Shown: one piece after another, positions 26,491-35,594 of the stretch
Layout: the number at the start of each line of letters is the position of its first letter
Position numbering within the stretch: position 1 is the stretch's first letter
DNA from: Rothia mucilaginosa
GTDB lineage: Bacteria; Actinomycetota; Actinomycetes; Actinomycetales; Micrococcaceae
Reading direction: 5' to 3'
Length of the DNA: 64,000 bases
Assembly (NCBI RefSeq): GCF_901875305.1
Contig: NZ_CABFLY010000004.1
Location: 230,359 to 294,358, forward strand
Program-made: the position numbers and the translations under genes
Notes under the pieces: model-generated
What the model was told of the DNA's origin: nothing
The model's input: the letters and a program-made list of their open reading frames with translations, nothing else
Database searches by the model: none

Positions 26491-29400
26491 CTAAAGAGGC
26501 CGGCGCATCGAGAGCCCGCGCACCGTCGTATAGAACCCCTGATGCTGCAGGGCGCGACGCAGAGTCTGCACCGGATCCTCACCGTTCCGGTCGAAGGTGG
26601 GGGAGCCGTCGAGAAGCTCCACGTCGTTGACCTTCTCGATCGAGATTTTATCCATGCCGCCCGAGTCCATCATGCGCGCGATGGCCGGGGCGGCCGCCTC
26701 CAACAGAACCGGGTCGGTCGTAAAGATGAGCAGGGTTTTGGCGCCGCGCTCCAAATAGAGCACGGGTGCGCCATCCACGAGCGCCACGCAGGCACCGGCC
26801 TTGCGGGCCGGGCGGTGCCGCAGGGGCGCAGATCCCTCCGCGAGCTTCGGTAACTTGGGCCAGGCGAGTGCGGCGCCGTAGGGATTAGCCGGATCCGTGG
26901 CGGCCAGAAGCGTCACCGTGAACGTGCCGAACACCTCCTCGGTTGCGGTGCGGTGGGGCTGCTCATCGCGCGAGCCGAGGTGGTCGGCTGCCGAGCGCAG
27001 CGCATCCACCGTGGCGGGGGCCGCGAATTGTGCGGCCCCCAGGCCCTCGATGAAGTAGCCGCGGCGCACGAGCGCGCGGTCCTCGGCCTCGGAGTAGATG
27101 CGGTAGAGCTGGCTGAAGCCACCGGGGGAGCCCTCGCTCTGCAGGCAGCCGCGAGTGAGCACTCCGTAGCGGTCCAGGAGCAGATCGGCGCGTGCCAGGG
27201 CGGCCACCGTGGGGTCCAGGGGCTCGCCCAGCAGGGAGTCCACGCGAGAGAAGCGTCCGCTATCCTGCGGGGCCACCGGTAAGGGGCCACCTCCGGCATA
27301 CCCGCCGCGCGGGGAACGGCCCATCGAGGCTCGCGCCGCCGCGATGCGACCGGCTCCGCGGCGGCTCACTCGCGAGAGGCGAGGGGCGGACGCGGGGGTC
27401 GGATGCGCGCTCCTGGCCCCCGCAAGCATCGCGCGGACCGGGCTGAAGGAATCGTTCGTCAGCACGCCGGCCCACACGAGGCGCCACAGGGCGCTCGAGA
27501 GCTCGGTAGTATCCGGGAAGGAGACCGTCTGACCGGGGGCCGCCGCCTCGCTGAGAATCTGGACGACCCGTTCGCGCAGGGCCGGCACGAAGAGGCCGCC
27601 GTGGGCGAGCGCCTCGTGGATTGCGTGCTCGAGGGTGCCGGGGGTCTGCATGTGCTCGAGGAGCTCGGGCTCCTCCTCCCGCAGAAAATCCGCGGGATAG
27701 CCGGGGCCCAGGGTGAGCGGCGCGCTCTCGCTCAGGTGCAGGCGAATCCAGCCGTCGGAGCGCTGGGAGGCGCCACCGAGCCGACCAGCCCCGGTGAAGA
27801 AGACGCGGCCGGTCATCATGAGCTCGTCGAGTAGGTGCGGGCGGTAGCCCTTGATGCGGGCCGGCAGGATCAGCGTTTCCAGGGCGGAGGCTGGCATGCG
27901 CACACCGGCCAGCTGGTCGATGGCGGTTAGCAGCTCCTCCTGCAGGGTGGGTTCGTCGAGGCGTTGTGCGCCGTTGGGGGCGTCGGCGTGCTCCTCCCGG
28001 ACGTTCTCGGGTGCGGCAGAGGTGAGGGGCGCGGGCGCCTCGTCGATGATTCGGGCCGTGCGTTGCGGCTCGATGTACGCGCCGTAGGCGCTCGCCTCGG
28101 CCAGGGGCCGGGCCACGCGCACCGATAAAGAACGAACGTTCTGCCATGCGGGCAGGAAGAATCCGTAGGCCCGCGCGGGGACCGGCTCAATCTCCTGCCG
28201 CAGTGCTGCAAGCGAGCGGGCGCGAATCGTGCGTAGAACCTGCACATCCACCCACTCGGGGGAGCCGCCCGGACCCTCGGCCCGCTCGGAGGCGCCCCGC
28301 ATCACCTCGGGCAGGAACTCGCCGGAGGTCACGCGCCGCTGGCGCTGCAGGCGCAGCAGCACGGGGAGAAGCACGCCGGTGCCCACCGGGGTCAGGCGAG
28401 AGAAGTGGGCCGCCGCCTCGTGCACGCCGAAGGGAATGTGGGTGCGGGCAAAACGGGAGACCAGGTCCTCGAGGGGTTCGGCCACCGGCTCCAGGAAGGC
28501 GAGGGGTAGCGCCGCGGCGGGCATAATGCCCAGGCCGTCGCGCAGGCGGGCCGCGTCCTCAACCGCGGCGTAGTAGAGCTGCGGGCCGCTTTCCGGGGTA
28601 CCCGGCCCCTCGAAGGTGTAGGCGCGTCGCGCGTGCACGAGTTGCTCGGCCAGCTTGTGGGCGTACTCCTCGCTCACCGGGGGTTCCGCGGGGCGGTGCT
28701 CGGCGGATCGATCCGGAGTTGCCGGCTCGGGCTCGACGGACTCCGGGTGGAGTCGCTCGGCCAGCTCGCGGGCGCTCAGCGGGCCCAGCTGTCGCAGCAG
28801 GTCCGCCGCGCCCTCCACCCCGGAGGCGCGGTAGCGTTCGCCCGTGCGCTGCAGGCGGGCCAGGGTCTGCGTCAGCACCGCAGGGTCCAGCAGCTCGCGC
28901 AGCCCGGTTGTGCCCAAAAGCTCCGCGAGCATGGCCGGGTCCAGGGCCAGGGCGGCGGCGCGGCGCTCGGCGGCGGGCGCATCCGCATCGTAGAGGTGCT
29001 CGGCCACGTACTCGAAGAGCAGGGTGCGGGCGAAGGGCGAGGGAGCCTCGGTCTCCACCTCCATTAGGGCGATGCCGCGCGACTGCAGGGCGCGGTGCAC
29101 CTGTAGTAGGGCCGGCAGATTGTACACGTCCTGCAGGCACTCTCGGGCGGTTTCCAGCAGGATGGGGAATTCGGGGTACTTGCGGGCCACGTCCAGAAGC
29201 TGCGCGGCGCGCTGGCGCTGCTGCCAGAGCGGCGTGCGCTTGCCCGGATTACGCCGGGGTAGCAGAAGGGCGCGGGCTGCGTTCTCGCGGAAGCGCGAGC
29301 CGAAGAGGGCCGAGTCGGCCACGCTATCGGTGACGATGCCCTCCAGCTCTTCGGGATCGAAGAGGAAGAGGTCGGCCCCTGGCGGAACGTCCTCCATCGC

Positions 29401-31875
29401 GGGCAGACGCAGGATGATGCCGTCGTCAGCCGCCATGACCGAGGCGTCCACGCCGTAGCGCTCGATAATGCGGGCGCGCACCGCGAGGGCCCAGGGGGCG
29501 TGCACCGAGTAGCCCAGGGGCGAGTGGAGAATCAGCCGCCAATCGCCCAGCTCGTCGCGGTGACGTTCCACGATGAGGCGCCGGTCGGAGGGAACGGCAC
29601 CCGTGGATTCGCGCTGCTCGCGCAGGTAGGCCAGCAGGTTGTCCACGGCCCAGCGGTCCAGGCCGAGCTGCTCGAGCTGTCCGCGGGCGGCGGGTGCATC
29701 CGCGGCCTCCAAGCTGGAGAGGGCTCGGGTGAAGGCGCCCGTTTGCAGGCCCAGGGCGTAGGGGCGTCCTGCGCGGTCGCCGTGCCAGAAGGGCAGGCGC
29801 GCGGGTAGGCCGGGGGCGGGGGTAACGCGCACCGCGTCGTGGGTGATTTCCTCGATGCGCCAGCTGCTGGCACCGAGGGTGATAACCTCGCCGGCCCGGG
29901 ATTCGTAGACCATTTCCTCGTCGAGCTCGCCGACGCGCTTGGGGCCGCGTTCCTCGTCCCCGCCAACGAGGTAGACGGGAAAGAGGCCGCGGTCGGGGAT
30001 GGTTCCGCCGCTCGTGACGGCGAGGCGCTGAGCCCCGGGGCGGCCCTCGATACTGCCGGAGGGCGCCTGCTCGGTGGGGGTTCGATCCCAGAGGATGCGC
30101 GGGCGCAGCTCGGCGAACTCGTCGGAGGGGTAGCGGCCGGCGAGCATTTCGAGCGTGGCGTCGAAGAGGGCGCGGGGCAGCTCGGTGTAGGGGGCGCTGC
30201 GGCGCAGGGCCTCGTACCAGGAGTCAACGCTGATGGGCCCAAGGGCGCAGGCGGCCACGGTCTGCTGGGCGAGCACGTCCAGGGGGTTGGTGGGGATTGC
30301 GAGCGGTTCGAGGGTGCCGCTGCGCATGCCCGCGAGGGTCACGGTCGCCCCGAGGAGGTCGCCGCGGTGCTTGGGGTAGAAGACGCCGCGGGAGATATCG
30401 CCCACGCGGTGGCCGGCGCGGCCTACGCGCTGCAGGGCGGAGGCGACGGAGGGAGGCGCGGCCACCTGAATAACGAGGTCCACGTGGCCCATGTCGATGC
30501 CCAGCTCGAGGGAGCTGGTGGCCACCACGCAGCGCAGGGTTCCGCCCTTGAGCGCCTCCTCGATGAGGGTGCGCTGTTCCTTGGAGACGGAGCCGTGGTG
30601 TGCGCGGGCGAGCGGTGGTATCTCGGTGATGCCGGAAATACCTGCCGCATAGTCTTCGGGGCTGATGCCCTGCTTTGCGAGGGCGCGGCGTAGGTGAATG
30701 TCGTTGAGCGCGGCGGTGAGCTTTTCGGCGAGTCCGCGGGAGTTCACGAAGACGATTGTAGAACGGTTGTTCTCGATATGGTCGACGATGCGTTCCTGCA
30801 CGCGGGGCCAGATGGAGGTCTCGGCGCGTCCCTCCGTCCCGCCTGCGGCCTCCGCGTAGGCTTCGGCGGGGTTAAGAACGGCGTTGAGTTCAAGGGAAGC
30901 CTCGGAACCGACCGAGGGTGCGGCGGGAAAGACCCCGATGGCGTCCTCAAGGGTGTAGCCGGGGGCAGAGAGGCTCTCTGCGGAAGGCTCGGTAGAAGGC
31001 GCGGCGGAGGGTGGGGTAGTGGGCGCGGCGGCGGAAAGAACCGGCTTCGAGGCGTTTCCTGTCGCCTCGCCGGGCCCGTAGAGACCCTGCCCGTACTCGT
31101 TTGCCCCACCGAGGGCTGCCATGTCGGGAACGGGAACGCTCAGGCTCAGGTCCCAGCGCTTGGGCACCGGCTTGCTGACGATGTTTACGGGTTGCACACC
31201 GCCTAGAAAACGAGCCACGGCGTCGGGATTCTCGATGGTCGCGGAGAGCCCGATGCGCTGGGCGGGTTCGGGCAGGAGTGCGTCCAGGCGTTCGAGGGAG
31301 ACGGCCAGGTGTGCCCCGCGCTTGGTGGCGGCGAGGTTGTGAATCTCATCCACGATAACCGTGGTAACGCCGGCGAGGGTGTCGCGGGCGGCGCTGGTGA
31401 GCATGAGGTAGAGGGACTCGGGGGTGGTGATGAGGATGTCGGGCGGGTTGCTGATGAGCCGGCGGCGCTCGCGGGCGGGGGTGTCGCCGCTGCGCACGCC
31501 CACGGTGATGAGGGGTTCCTCCGGCACGCTTCCGGTGTCCGCGGTGCTCAGGCGCGTGATGCCGGCCAGTGGGGCCCGCAGGTTGCGTTCGACGTCGGCT
31601 CCGAGGGCCTTGAGGGGTGAGATGTAGAGAATCCGCGTGCCGCGCGGAGGCAGCGCGGTGCCGGGGACCTGCTCGCGGTGTTCGCGGTAGAGGGCGTCGA
31701 TGGACCAGAGGAAGGCGGCAAGGGTTTTGCCCGAGCCGGTGGGGGCGATAATGAGGGTGTTGCGGCCTTTGCGGATGCTCTCCCATGCGCCTTCCTGTGC
31801 AGCGGTGGGTGTGCTGAAGGTGCGGCGAAACCACTCGCGGACGGGGACGGAGAAGGGGGAGAGTGCATCGGTCAT
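26491..31875 (-). CDS. lhr: Large Lhr-type superfamily 2 helicase
   Basis: 1794 aa ATP-dependent helicase, probably for DNA repair. Walker A IIAPTGSGKT (about 42-51), Ia ISPLKAL, DEIH box VDEIHNLAATKRGAHL (about 174-189), motif III GLSATIENPD. Motif VI QRVGRAGHRVGD follows the second RecA domain (IVFVNSRGLAEKL, ARAHHGSVSKEQR). The central part has the winged helix and Lhr-specific beta barrel, and the C-terminal half is the long bacterial Lhr extension. It is longer than the ~1500 aa mycobacterial homologue, largely due to an Ala/Ser/Pro insert (about 255-360) between the two RecA domains. ATG 31875 has no clear SD. Confidence 0.93.
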   Translation of the reverse strand: MTDALSPFSVPVREWFRRTFSTPTAAQEGAWESIRKGRNTLIIAPTGSGKTLAAFLWSIDALYREHREQVPGTALPPRGTRILYISPLKALGADVERNLRAPLAGITRLSTADTGSVPEEPLITVGVRSGDTPARERRRLISNPPDILITTPESLYLMLTSAARDTLAGVTTVIVDEIHNLAATKRGAHLAVSLERLDALLPEPAQRIGLSATIENPDAVARFLGGVQPVNIVSKPVPKRWDLSLSVPVPDMAALGGANEYGQGLYGPGEATGNASKPVLSAAAPTTPPSAAPSTEPSAESLSAPGYTLEDAIGVFPAAPSVGSEASLELNAVLNPAEAYAEAAGGTEGRAETSIWPRVQERIVDHIENNRSTIVFVNSRGLAEKLTAALNDIHLRRALAKQGISPEDYAAGISGITEIPPLARAHHGSVSKEQRTLIEEALKGGTLRCVVATSSLELGIDMGHVDLVIQVAAPPSVASALQRVGRAGHRVGDISRGVFYPKHRGDLLGATVTLAGMRSGTLEPLAIPTNPLDVLAQQTVAACALGPISVDSWYEALRRSAPYTELPRALFDATLEMLAGRYPSDEFAELRPRILWDRTPTEQAPSGSIEGRPGAQRLAVTSGGTIPDRGLFPVYLVGGDEERGPKRVGELDEEMVYESRAGEVITLGASSWRIEEITHDAVRVTPAPGLPARLPFWHGDRAGRPYALGLQTGAFTRALSSLEAADAPAARGQLEQLGLDRWAVDNLLAYLREQRESTGAVPSDRRLIVERHRDELGDWRLILHSPLGYSVHAPWALAVRARIIERYGVDASVMAADDGIILRLPAMEDVPPGADLFLFDPEELEGIVTDSVADSALFGSRFRENAARALLLPRRNPGKRTPLWQQRQRAAQLLDVARKYPEFPILLETARECLQDVYNLPALLQVHRALQSRGIALMEVETEAPSPFARTLLFEYVAEHLYDADAPAAERRAAALALDPAMLAELLGTTGLRELLDPAVLTQTLARLQRTGERYRASGVEGAADLLRQLGPLSARELAERLHPESVEPEPATPDRSAEHRPAEPPVSEEYAHKLAEQLVHARRAYTFEGPGTPESGPQLYYAAVEDAARLRDGLGIMPAAALPLAFLEPVAEPLEDLVSRFARTHIPFGVHEAAAHFSRLTPVGTGVLLPVLLRLQRQRRVTSGEFLPEVMRGASERAEGPGGSPEWVDVQVLRTIRARSLAALRQEIEPVPARAYGFFLPAWQNVRSLSVRVARPLAEASAYGAYIEPQRTARIIDEAPAPLTSAAPENVREEHADAPNGAQRLDEPTLQEELLTAIDQLAGVRMPASALETLILPARIKGYRPHLLDELMMTGRVFFTGAGRLGGASQRSDGWIRLHLSESAPLTLGPGYPADFLREEEPELLEHMQTPGTLEHAIHEALAHGGLFVPALRERVVQILSEAAAPGQTVSFPDTTELSSALWRLVWAGVLTNDSFSPVRAMLAGARSAHPTPASAPRLSRVSRRGAGRIAAARASMGRSPRGGYAGGGPLPVAPQDSGRFSRVDSLLGEPLDPTVAALARADLLLDRYGVLTRGCLQSEGSPGGFSQLYRIYSEAEDRALVRRGYFIEGLGAAQFAAPATVDALRSAADHLGSRDEQPHRTATEEVFGTFTVTLLAATDPANPYGAALAWPKLPKLAEGSAPLRHRPARKAGACVALVDGAPVLYLERGAKTLLIFTTDPVLLEAAAPAIARMMDSGGMDKISIEKVNDVELLDGSPTFDRNGEDPVQTLRRALQHQGFYTTVRGLSMRRPL

Positions 31876-31938
31876 GTTTCAATTATGACGCGTGTTACGG
31901 GTCACTTGATTTACGGGTGGTGCGGGGGTGATGATGGC

Positions 31939-31982
31939 TTGACAGGTAACATGCAGGCCCCATAATATTTTACCCGTAAAAT
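31939..31982 (+). promoter_or_regulatory. Near-consensus promoter overlapping a palindrome
   Basis: -35 TTGACA (31939-31944), 18-bp spacer, -10 TAATAT (31963-31968). A perfect inverted repeat ATTTTAC-CC-GTAAAAT (31967-31982) overlaps the -10 and transcription start, where a repressor would block it. Drives the nitroreductase gene. Confidence 0.75.
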
Positions 31983-32010
31983 AATTTGGGAACTCAGTAA
32001 AGGAACCAAC

Positions 32011-32598
32011 ATGACCCGCCTAAATGAAGAACAGCTCGTCGCACTCTTCCACGAGCCTCGCACCGCCTACTCCTTCACCGACGAGCCCGTCACCGACGAA
32101 CAGTTGCACCGCATCCAGGAGCTCACCTTCTACGGCCCCAGCGCCTTCAACAGCCAGCCCCTACGCATCACCTGGATCAAGAGCCCCGAAGCCCGCGAGC
32201 ACCTCATCTCCTACCTGGTGGACAGCAACAAGCCCAAAGCCGAATCCGCACCCATGATTGCATTGCTCTCGGCAGACCACGGTTGGGTCGAGAAGGCCGA
32301 CACCTTCAACCCCCGCTCCGCGGAGTTCATTAAGGGCTACTACGCTGACGAAAACCTGGCCAAGCCCACCGCCGACCTCAATGCACACGTTCAGGCAGGC
32401 TACTTCATCACCGCGATTCGCGCCCTCGGCCTAGACGCCGGCCCCATGACCGGCGCAGACTTTGAAGGCCTGAAGAAGGAATTCCTGGCCGGTACTAACG
32501 AGCAGCCCTTCCTGGTGGTCAACATTGGCCACGGCCTCCCCGCCGGCTACGATCGCCCCGTGCGCTTTGGTCACGAGGACGTCACCCGCTCCGTCTAA
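32011..32598 (+). CDS. Nitroreductase-family protein (RutE/HadB-like)
   Basis: 195 aa FMN-dependent oxidoreductase fold. YGPSAFNSQPLRITWIK is the FMN-binding start of the malonic semialdehyde reductase/nitroreductase subgroup, and NAHVQAGYFITAIRALGLD, then GPMTGADFEG, the second conserved block. RBS AAAGGAACC before ATG 32011. Its strong promoter is covered by a palindrome, so it is probably inducible, perhaps by redox or electrophile stress. Physiological substrate unknown. Confidence 0.9.
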   Translation: MTRLNEEQLVALFHEPRTAYSFTDEPVTDEQLHRIQELTFYGPSAFNSQPLRITWIKSPEAREHLISYLVDSNKPKAESAPMIALLSADHGWVEKADTFNPRSAEFIKGYYADENLAKPTADLNAHVQAGYFITAIRALGLDAGPMTGADFEGLKKEFLAGTNEQPFLVVNIGHGLPAGYDRPVRFGHEDVTRSV

Positions 32599-32651
32599 AA
32601 CGAGCGAAAACACAGCATAACCTTCAGTTCTAGAATAAGCTTTAGGTTGAG

Positions 32652-32704
32652 ATATAGTTCAAGGGCGATTCCCCACAAAGATGGGAACCGCCCTTGAACT
32701 ATAT
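32652..32704. terminator. Bidirectional hairpin between convergent genes
   Basis: 16-bp arms ATATAGTTCAAGGGCG / CGCCCTTGAACTATAT with an inner stem TTCCC/GGGAA. Between the nitroreductase and the lipoprotein gene. Confidence 0.8.
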
Positions 32705-32743
32705 GTATATACGCGCAACCGGTTCTAGCCCTGAAACGCTACG

Positions 32744-33673
32744 TTAGCGTGCACCAAACTGGCCCACGGACAGCTGCGGAACCGAAGAGGAACAAGCCGT
32801 CGTATCAAAGGGGACCGTGACGCCGTTCCGGTCGCCAGTGAGACCCACCAGGAAGCCCTCCACCTGCCGCGCGCCACAATTATTGCCGAAACGATCCGGA
32901 TTGACCGAACGCATCACCACCGTGGTGCTATCACCCGGGGCGACGGTCACACCGGCAGGGTTCATAAACTCGGAAGAGTTAGAAGCCTCGCGTCCCACCC
33001 AATTACCCGAAGAATCAGCGTAAATCACGCGCGGGTAACCGCGCAGGGAACACGGCGAATCGGTGAAGTTCTGGAAGTACAGCGTGAGAGTGCGCGCACC
33101 GGGAGAGTTATCCGTCACGGCAACCGAAACATTCAAATCGTCCATGGTGCACTGCGCGGGCCCCTCAGCATTCTTCTTGCCGGAGTTATCGGATCGGTTC
33201 GAGTCGCCGCTATTACTACCACCGTTACTGCCGCCCGAGGAATTCGAACCCGAATCTGAGGAAGAAGAACCGGAATCCGACGAAGAATCCTGATGGTTCC
33301 CGGAATCGGAACCGCTACGGTCTTCGCCGTTATTGCTCTCGCCCTTCTCCGGAGGAAAATCCTCGTGCTTTGCCTCACCTGAAGACGACGAATGCTCGTG
33401 ATTCTCCGAGCTAGAGTCCTCAGAATGAGCGGAGGAAGACTCCCCATGCTCCGGGGAAGCACTGTTGACAACTGTGATGGAGCCCGGGGCCACCGAAGCG
33501 CTAGGGCTCTCGGAGGCCACACGAATCGTGCCGGGCTTCACCGATGCGGAGGCACTCGGGTGTGCCGAGGTGCCCTCTGCATCCTGACCGGCCTGGTGCG
33601 CGCCGCATCCACTGAGCGCGAGCACGCCGCAGAGGAGGGTGGTTGATGCGAGTACCTGAGCCGATTTAAACAT
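32744..33673 (-). CDS. Lipoprotein with DUF4232 domain
   Basis: 309 aa. Signal peptide ending in lipobox LALSGC (Cys23) gives a lipid-anchored extracellular protein. Residues about 24-70 contain PGTI/PGSI units; 75-170 are an almost pure Ser/Gly/Asp/Glu/Asn spacer; 175-309 form the DUF4232 fold (QCTMDDLNVSV, SPCSLRGYPRVIYAD, then AGVTVAPGDSTTVVMR), with Cys pairs. ATG 33673 lies 2 bp after the ferredoxin stop, so the two genes are probably translated from one message. Function unknown. Confidence 0.88.
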   Translation of the reverse strand: MFKSAQVLASTTLLCGVLALSGCGAHQAGQDAEGTSAHPSASASVKPGTIRVASESPSASVAPGSITVVNSASPEHGESSSAHSEDSSSENHEHSSSSGEAKHEDFPPEKGESNNGEDRSGSDSGNHQDSSSDSGSSSSDSGSNSSGGSNGGSNSGDSNRSDNSGKKNAEGPAQCTMDDLNVSVAVTDNSPGARTLTLYFQNFTDSPCSLRGYPRVIYADSSGNWVGREASNSSEFMNPAGVTVAPGDSTTVVMRSVNPDRFGNNCGARQVEGFLVGLTGDRNGVTVPFDTTACSSSVPQLSVGQFGAR

Positions 33674-33675
33674 TG

Positions 33676-33996
33676 TTACATCGCCGCCTGCATTTGGATT
33701 TCTGCTCCGTCCATACCGGGGGCGTACTCAACCTGGCAGCACAGGCGGGAATATTCGTTTGCGACATCATCAACCATGTCGAGCAAATCCTGCTCGGCCT
33801 CGGTGCGCTCACCGGAAGCCGGGTAGTGCTCGGGGTCAATGAAGGCATGGCAGGTTGCGCAAGATGCGTTACCGCCGCAGGTGGCGAGGACCGGCACACC
33901 GTTAGCCTGGAGGGTTTCCAGGAGGGTGTGGTGGTCTTCCCACTGAATATCGTAGTGTTCGCCTGCTTCGTCAGTGACCTTAATCGTTACGCCCAT
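33676..33996 (-). CDS. [2Fe-2S] ferredoxin, adrenodoxin/vertebrate type
   Basis: 106 aa electron carrier. Cluster ligands are in CGGNASCATCHAF (Cys at spacing C-X5-C-X2-C) and LCCQVEYAPGMDG (fourth Cys). This is the Isc/P450-partner type, not the plant type. Good ribosome site AAGGAG before ATG 33996. No P450 or reductase gene is adjacent; the next gene is the DUF4232 lipoprotein, an unusual partner. Confidence 0.93.
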   Translation of the reverse strand: MGVTIKVTDEAGEHYDIQWEDHHTLLETLQANGVPVLATCGGNASCATCHAFIDPEHYPASGERTEAEQDLLDMVDDVANEYSRLCCQVEYAPGMDGAEIQMQAAM

Positions 33997-34352
33997 ACGT
34001 TCTCCTTCTTCTGTAGTGATGCGTTTCTATTGTAGAGGTAGGGGCCGGTATTAACCCCACCGGTGTGATAACCCGAACTCTAGCGTCACGCATCCTGCGG
34101 GAACGCATATTAATTTTTATGCTGAAGAGCACGGATGGCTCGTTTCCAGTCTACCCGTTGAGCCTTTGACATGCGGGGAAAGACCCGTCATTTACTCCTG
34201 CCCCGGCGTGCAAATAAATACCGTGGAAGGCATAAAGACGCAGGGGCGGGGCATCGGGAGTACAGTCCCGAACCCCGCTCCTACGACGGACGCACAGCCT
34301 AACATGCACCGTGTACCGAACCGGGCCTACAGGCCCGATCTATACGTGTGGT
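33997..34352. other. Intergenic region, no gene seen
   Basis: Contains the upstream region of the ferredoxin gene (a TACAAT-like -10 on the minus strand near 34030) and, at 34320-34336, a short CGGGCCT/AGGCCCG hairpin just after the end of the next minus-strand gene, without a T-run. Nothing else convincing. Confidence 0.5.
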
Positions 34353-35594
34353 CTATTCGGTCCCCGCGCTACTCTCCGATACGGAGTCCTCCGCCGGGAG
34401 CGCATCCTTTGCGGAGTTGTTGGCAGGGTTGGTGCCCTGCACAATGCCACGCACACTATCGCGCGGATCAGCGTAGCGCAGGTCAATGCCGAAAGTATTA
34501 CGAATCTGGCGCGCAGAATTCAAGTGCCAACGCTGCGAGTCGGAGGGAGTCACCGACGTGACAGCCTTCTGCCCCGGAGCCAGCGCCTCGTGACGGATGT
34601 CGTAGTGCTTACCGCCCATCGTCACCGTAAATCCGTGCTCCTGTAGCAGCTGGACGAACTCGTCCACGTCATGCGGAATCTTGCGGCCGCGCTGACGCTT
34701 GCGTCCGCTCATGCGCGGCTGAGACTCAAAGGGGTTACGGTTCGCGGCGACACCGCGTGCAATGCGGATGACCTGCTGCTCGGAGTGCGAGAACTCCACC
34801 TGGTACCCGTTGAGAGAATACACGGTGCGGCTCGTACCCGGAATAGGCTGGCGGTTATCGGCCTCATCCAGGATACGTGTAATGTATTCGCTCGTCAGGC
34901 CCAGGGCCTTGAGCTGGCTCTGAGCATCGGGAGAGAGCTGGTAGCCGCCGGCTGAGGCCTTGAGCGGGCGCAGAGCCAGAACCTCCACGGTGAGGGGGTT
35001 GAGTACAACCTGGTAGCCTAAATCCTCGTGGGTGTAGAGGGTGACTTCGCGGCCGTATCGGTTTTCCTCGGCGGTCTCTTCGCGCACTACGCTTTCGGGT
35101 GATTCAATAATCTCCAGTAGCAGGGGGTAGCCGAGGTCGTGGCGCATCATGTAATCCATGACTCCGGGCAGTACCCCGTAGATGCGGCGGCTTTCCGGCA
35201 CTTCGCCGTAGAACTCCTGCTCGATACGCGCGGCGATACGCTGATTCTCGAGCGGCACCTCCGTCAGCGGAATGAGCCGCTGATTGGAGGGGCGAATCTT
35301 GGCGCGTGCCGCGGCGGGCTTGGGAGTCTTGCGGTAGGCCTCCACGAGAGCCTGCTGCTGCTGCACGAATTCGTGGGCGATGAGAGGCATCAGAGTGAAG
35401 TAGAGCTCTGCGGCCTCGGGACGGATTGCGCCGTGCTCATCGAGCAGGGAGGTGCCCTCGTCATTGGTCAGGTCCCAGATGCGCTCTGCCGCTTCGCCAT
35501 CCTCCGCCTCGCGGTAGCTGTAGCCGGCCAGGGAGGCCAGTTCCTGCAGGCGCACGTACACCTCGAGGGGAACGGTAATCTGCTTGGCTGACAT
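34353..35594 (-). CDS. Unknown modular protein A with two DUF4258-like modules and a HicA-like C-terminus
   Basis: 413 aa, soluble. Residues 1-90 form a helical N-terminal domain. Residues 140-212 and 219-282 are two modules of the same build: a helix with L/M..xLGxx...ILE followed by strands ending YQVVLNPLTVEVLALRP and YQVEFSHSEQQVIRIA. A basic linker (RMSGRKRQRGRK, 294-305) leads to 306-374, which looks like a HicA-type RNA-binding fold (GFTVTMGGKHYDIRH; TPSDSQRWHLNSARQIRN). The last 40 residues are disordered. Its ATG overlaps the stop of protein B (TAATG) with GGAGGAG in front, so they are coupled. I recognise no known gene. Confidence 0.8.
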   Translation of the reverse strand: MSAKQITVPLEVYVRLQELASLAGYSYREAEDGEAAERIWDLTNDEGTSLLDEHGAIRPEAAELYFTLMPLIAHEFVQQQQALVEAYRKTPKPAAARAKIRPSNQRLIPLTEVPLENQRIAARIEQEFYGEVPESRRIYGVLPGVMDYMMRHDLGYPLLLEIIESPESVVREETAEENRYGREVTLYTHEDLGYQVVLNPLTVEVLALRPLKASAGGYQLSPDAQSQLKALGLTSEYITRILDEADNRQPIPGTSRTVYSLNGYQVEFSHSEQQVIRIARGVAANRNPFESQPRMSGRKRQRGRKIPHDVDEFVQLLQEHGFTVTMGGKHYDIRHEALAPGQKAVTSVTPSDSQRWHLNSARQIRNTFGIDLRYADPRDSVRGIVQGTNPANNSAKDALPAEDSVSESSAGTE

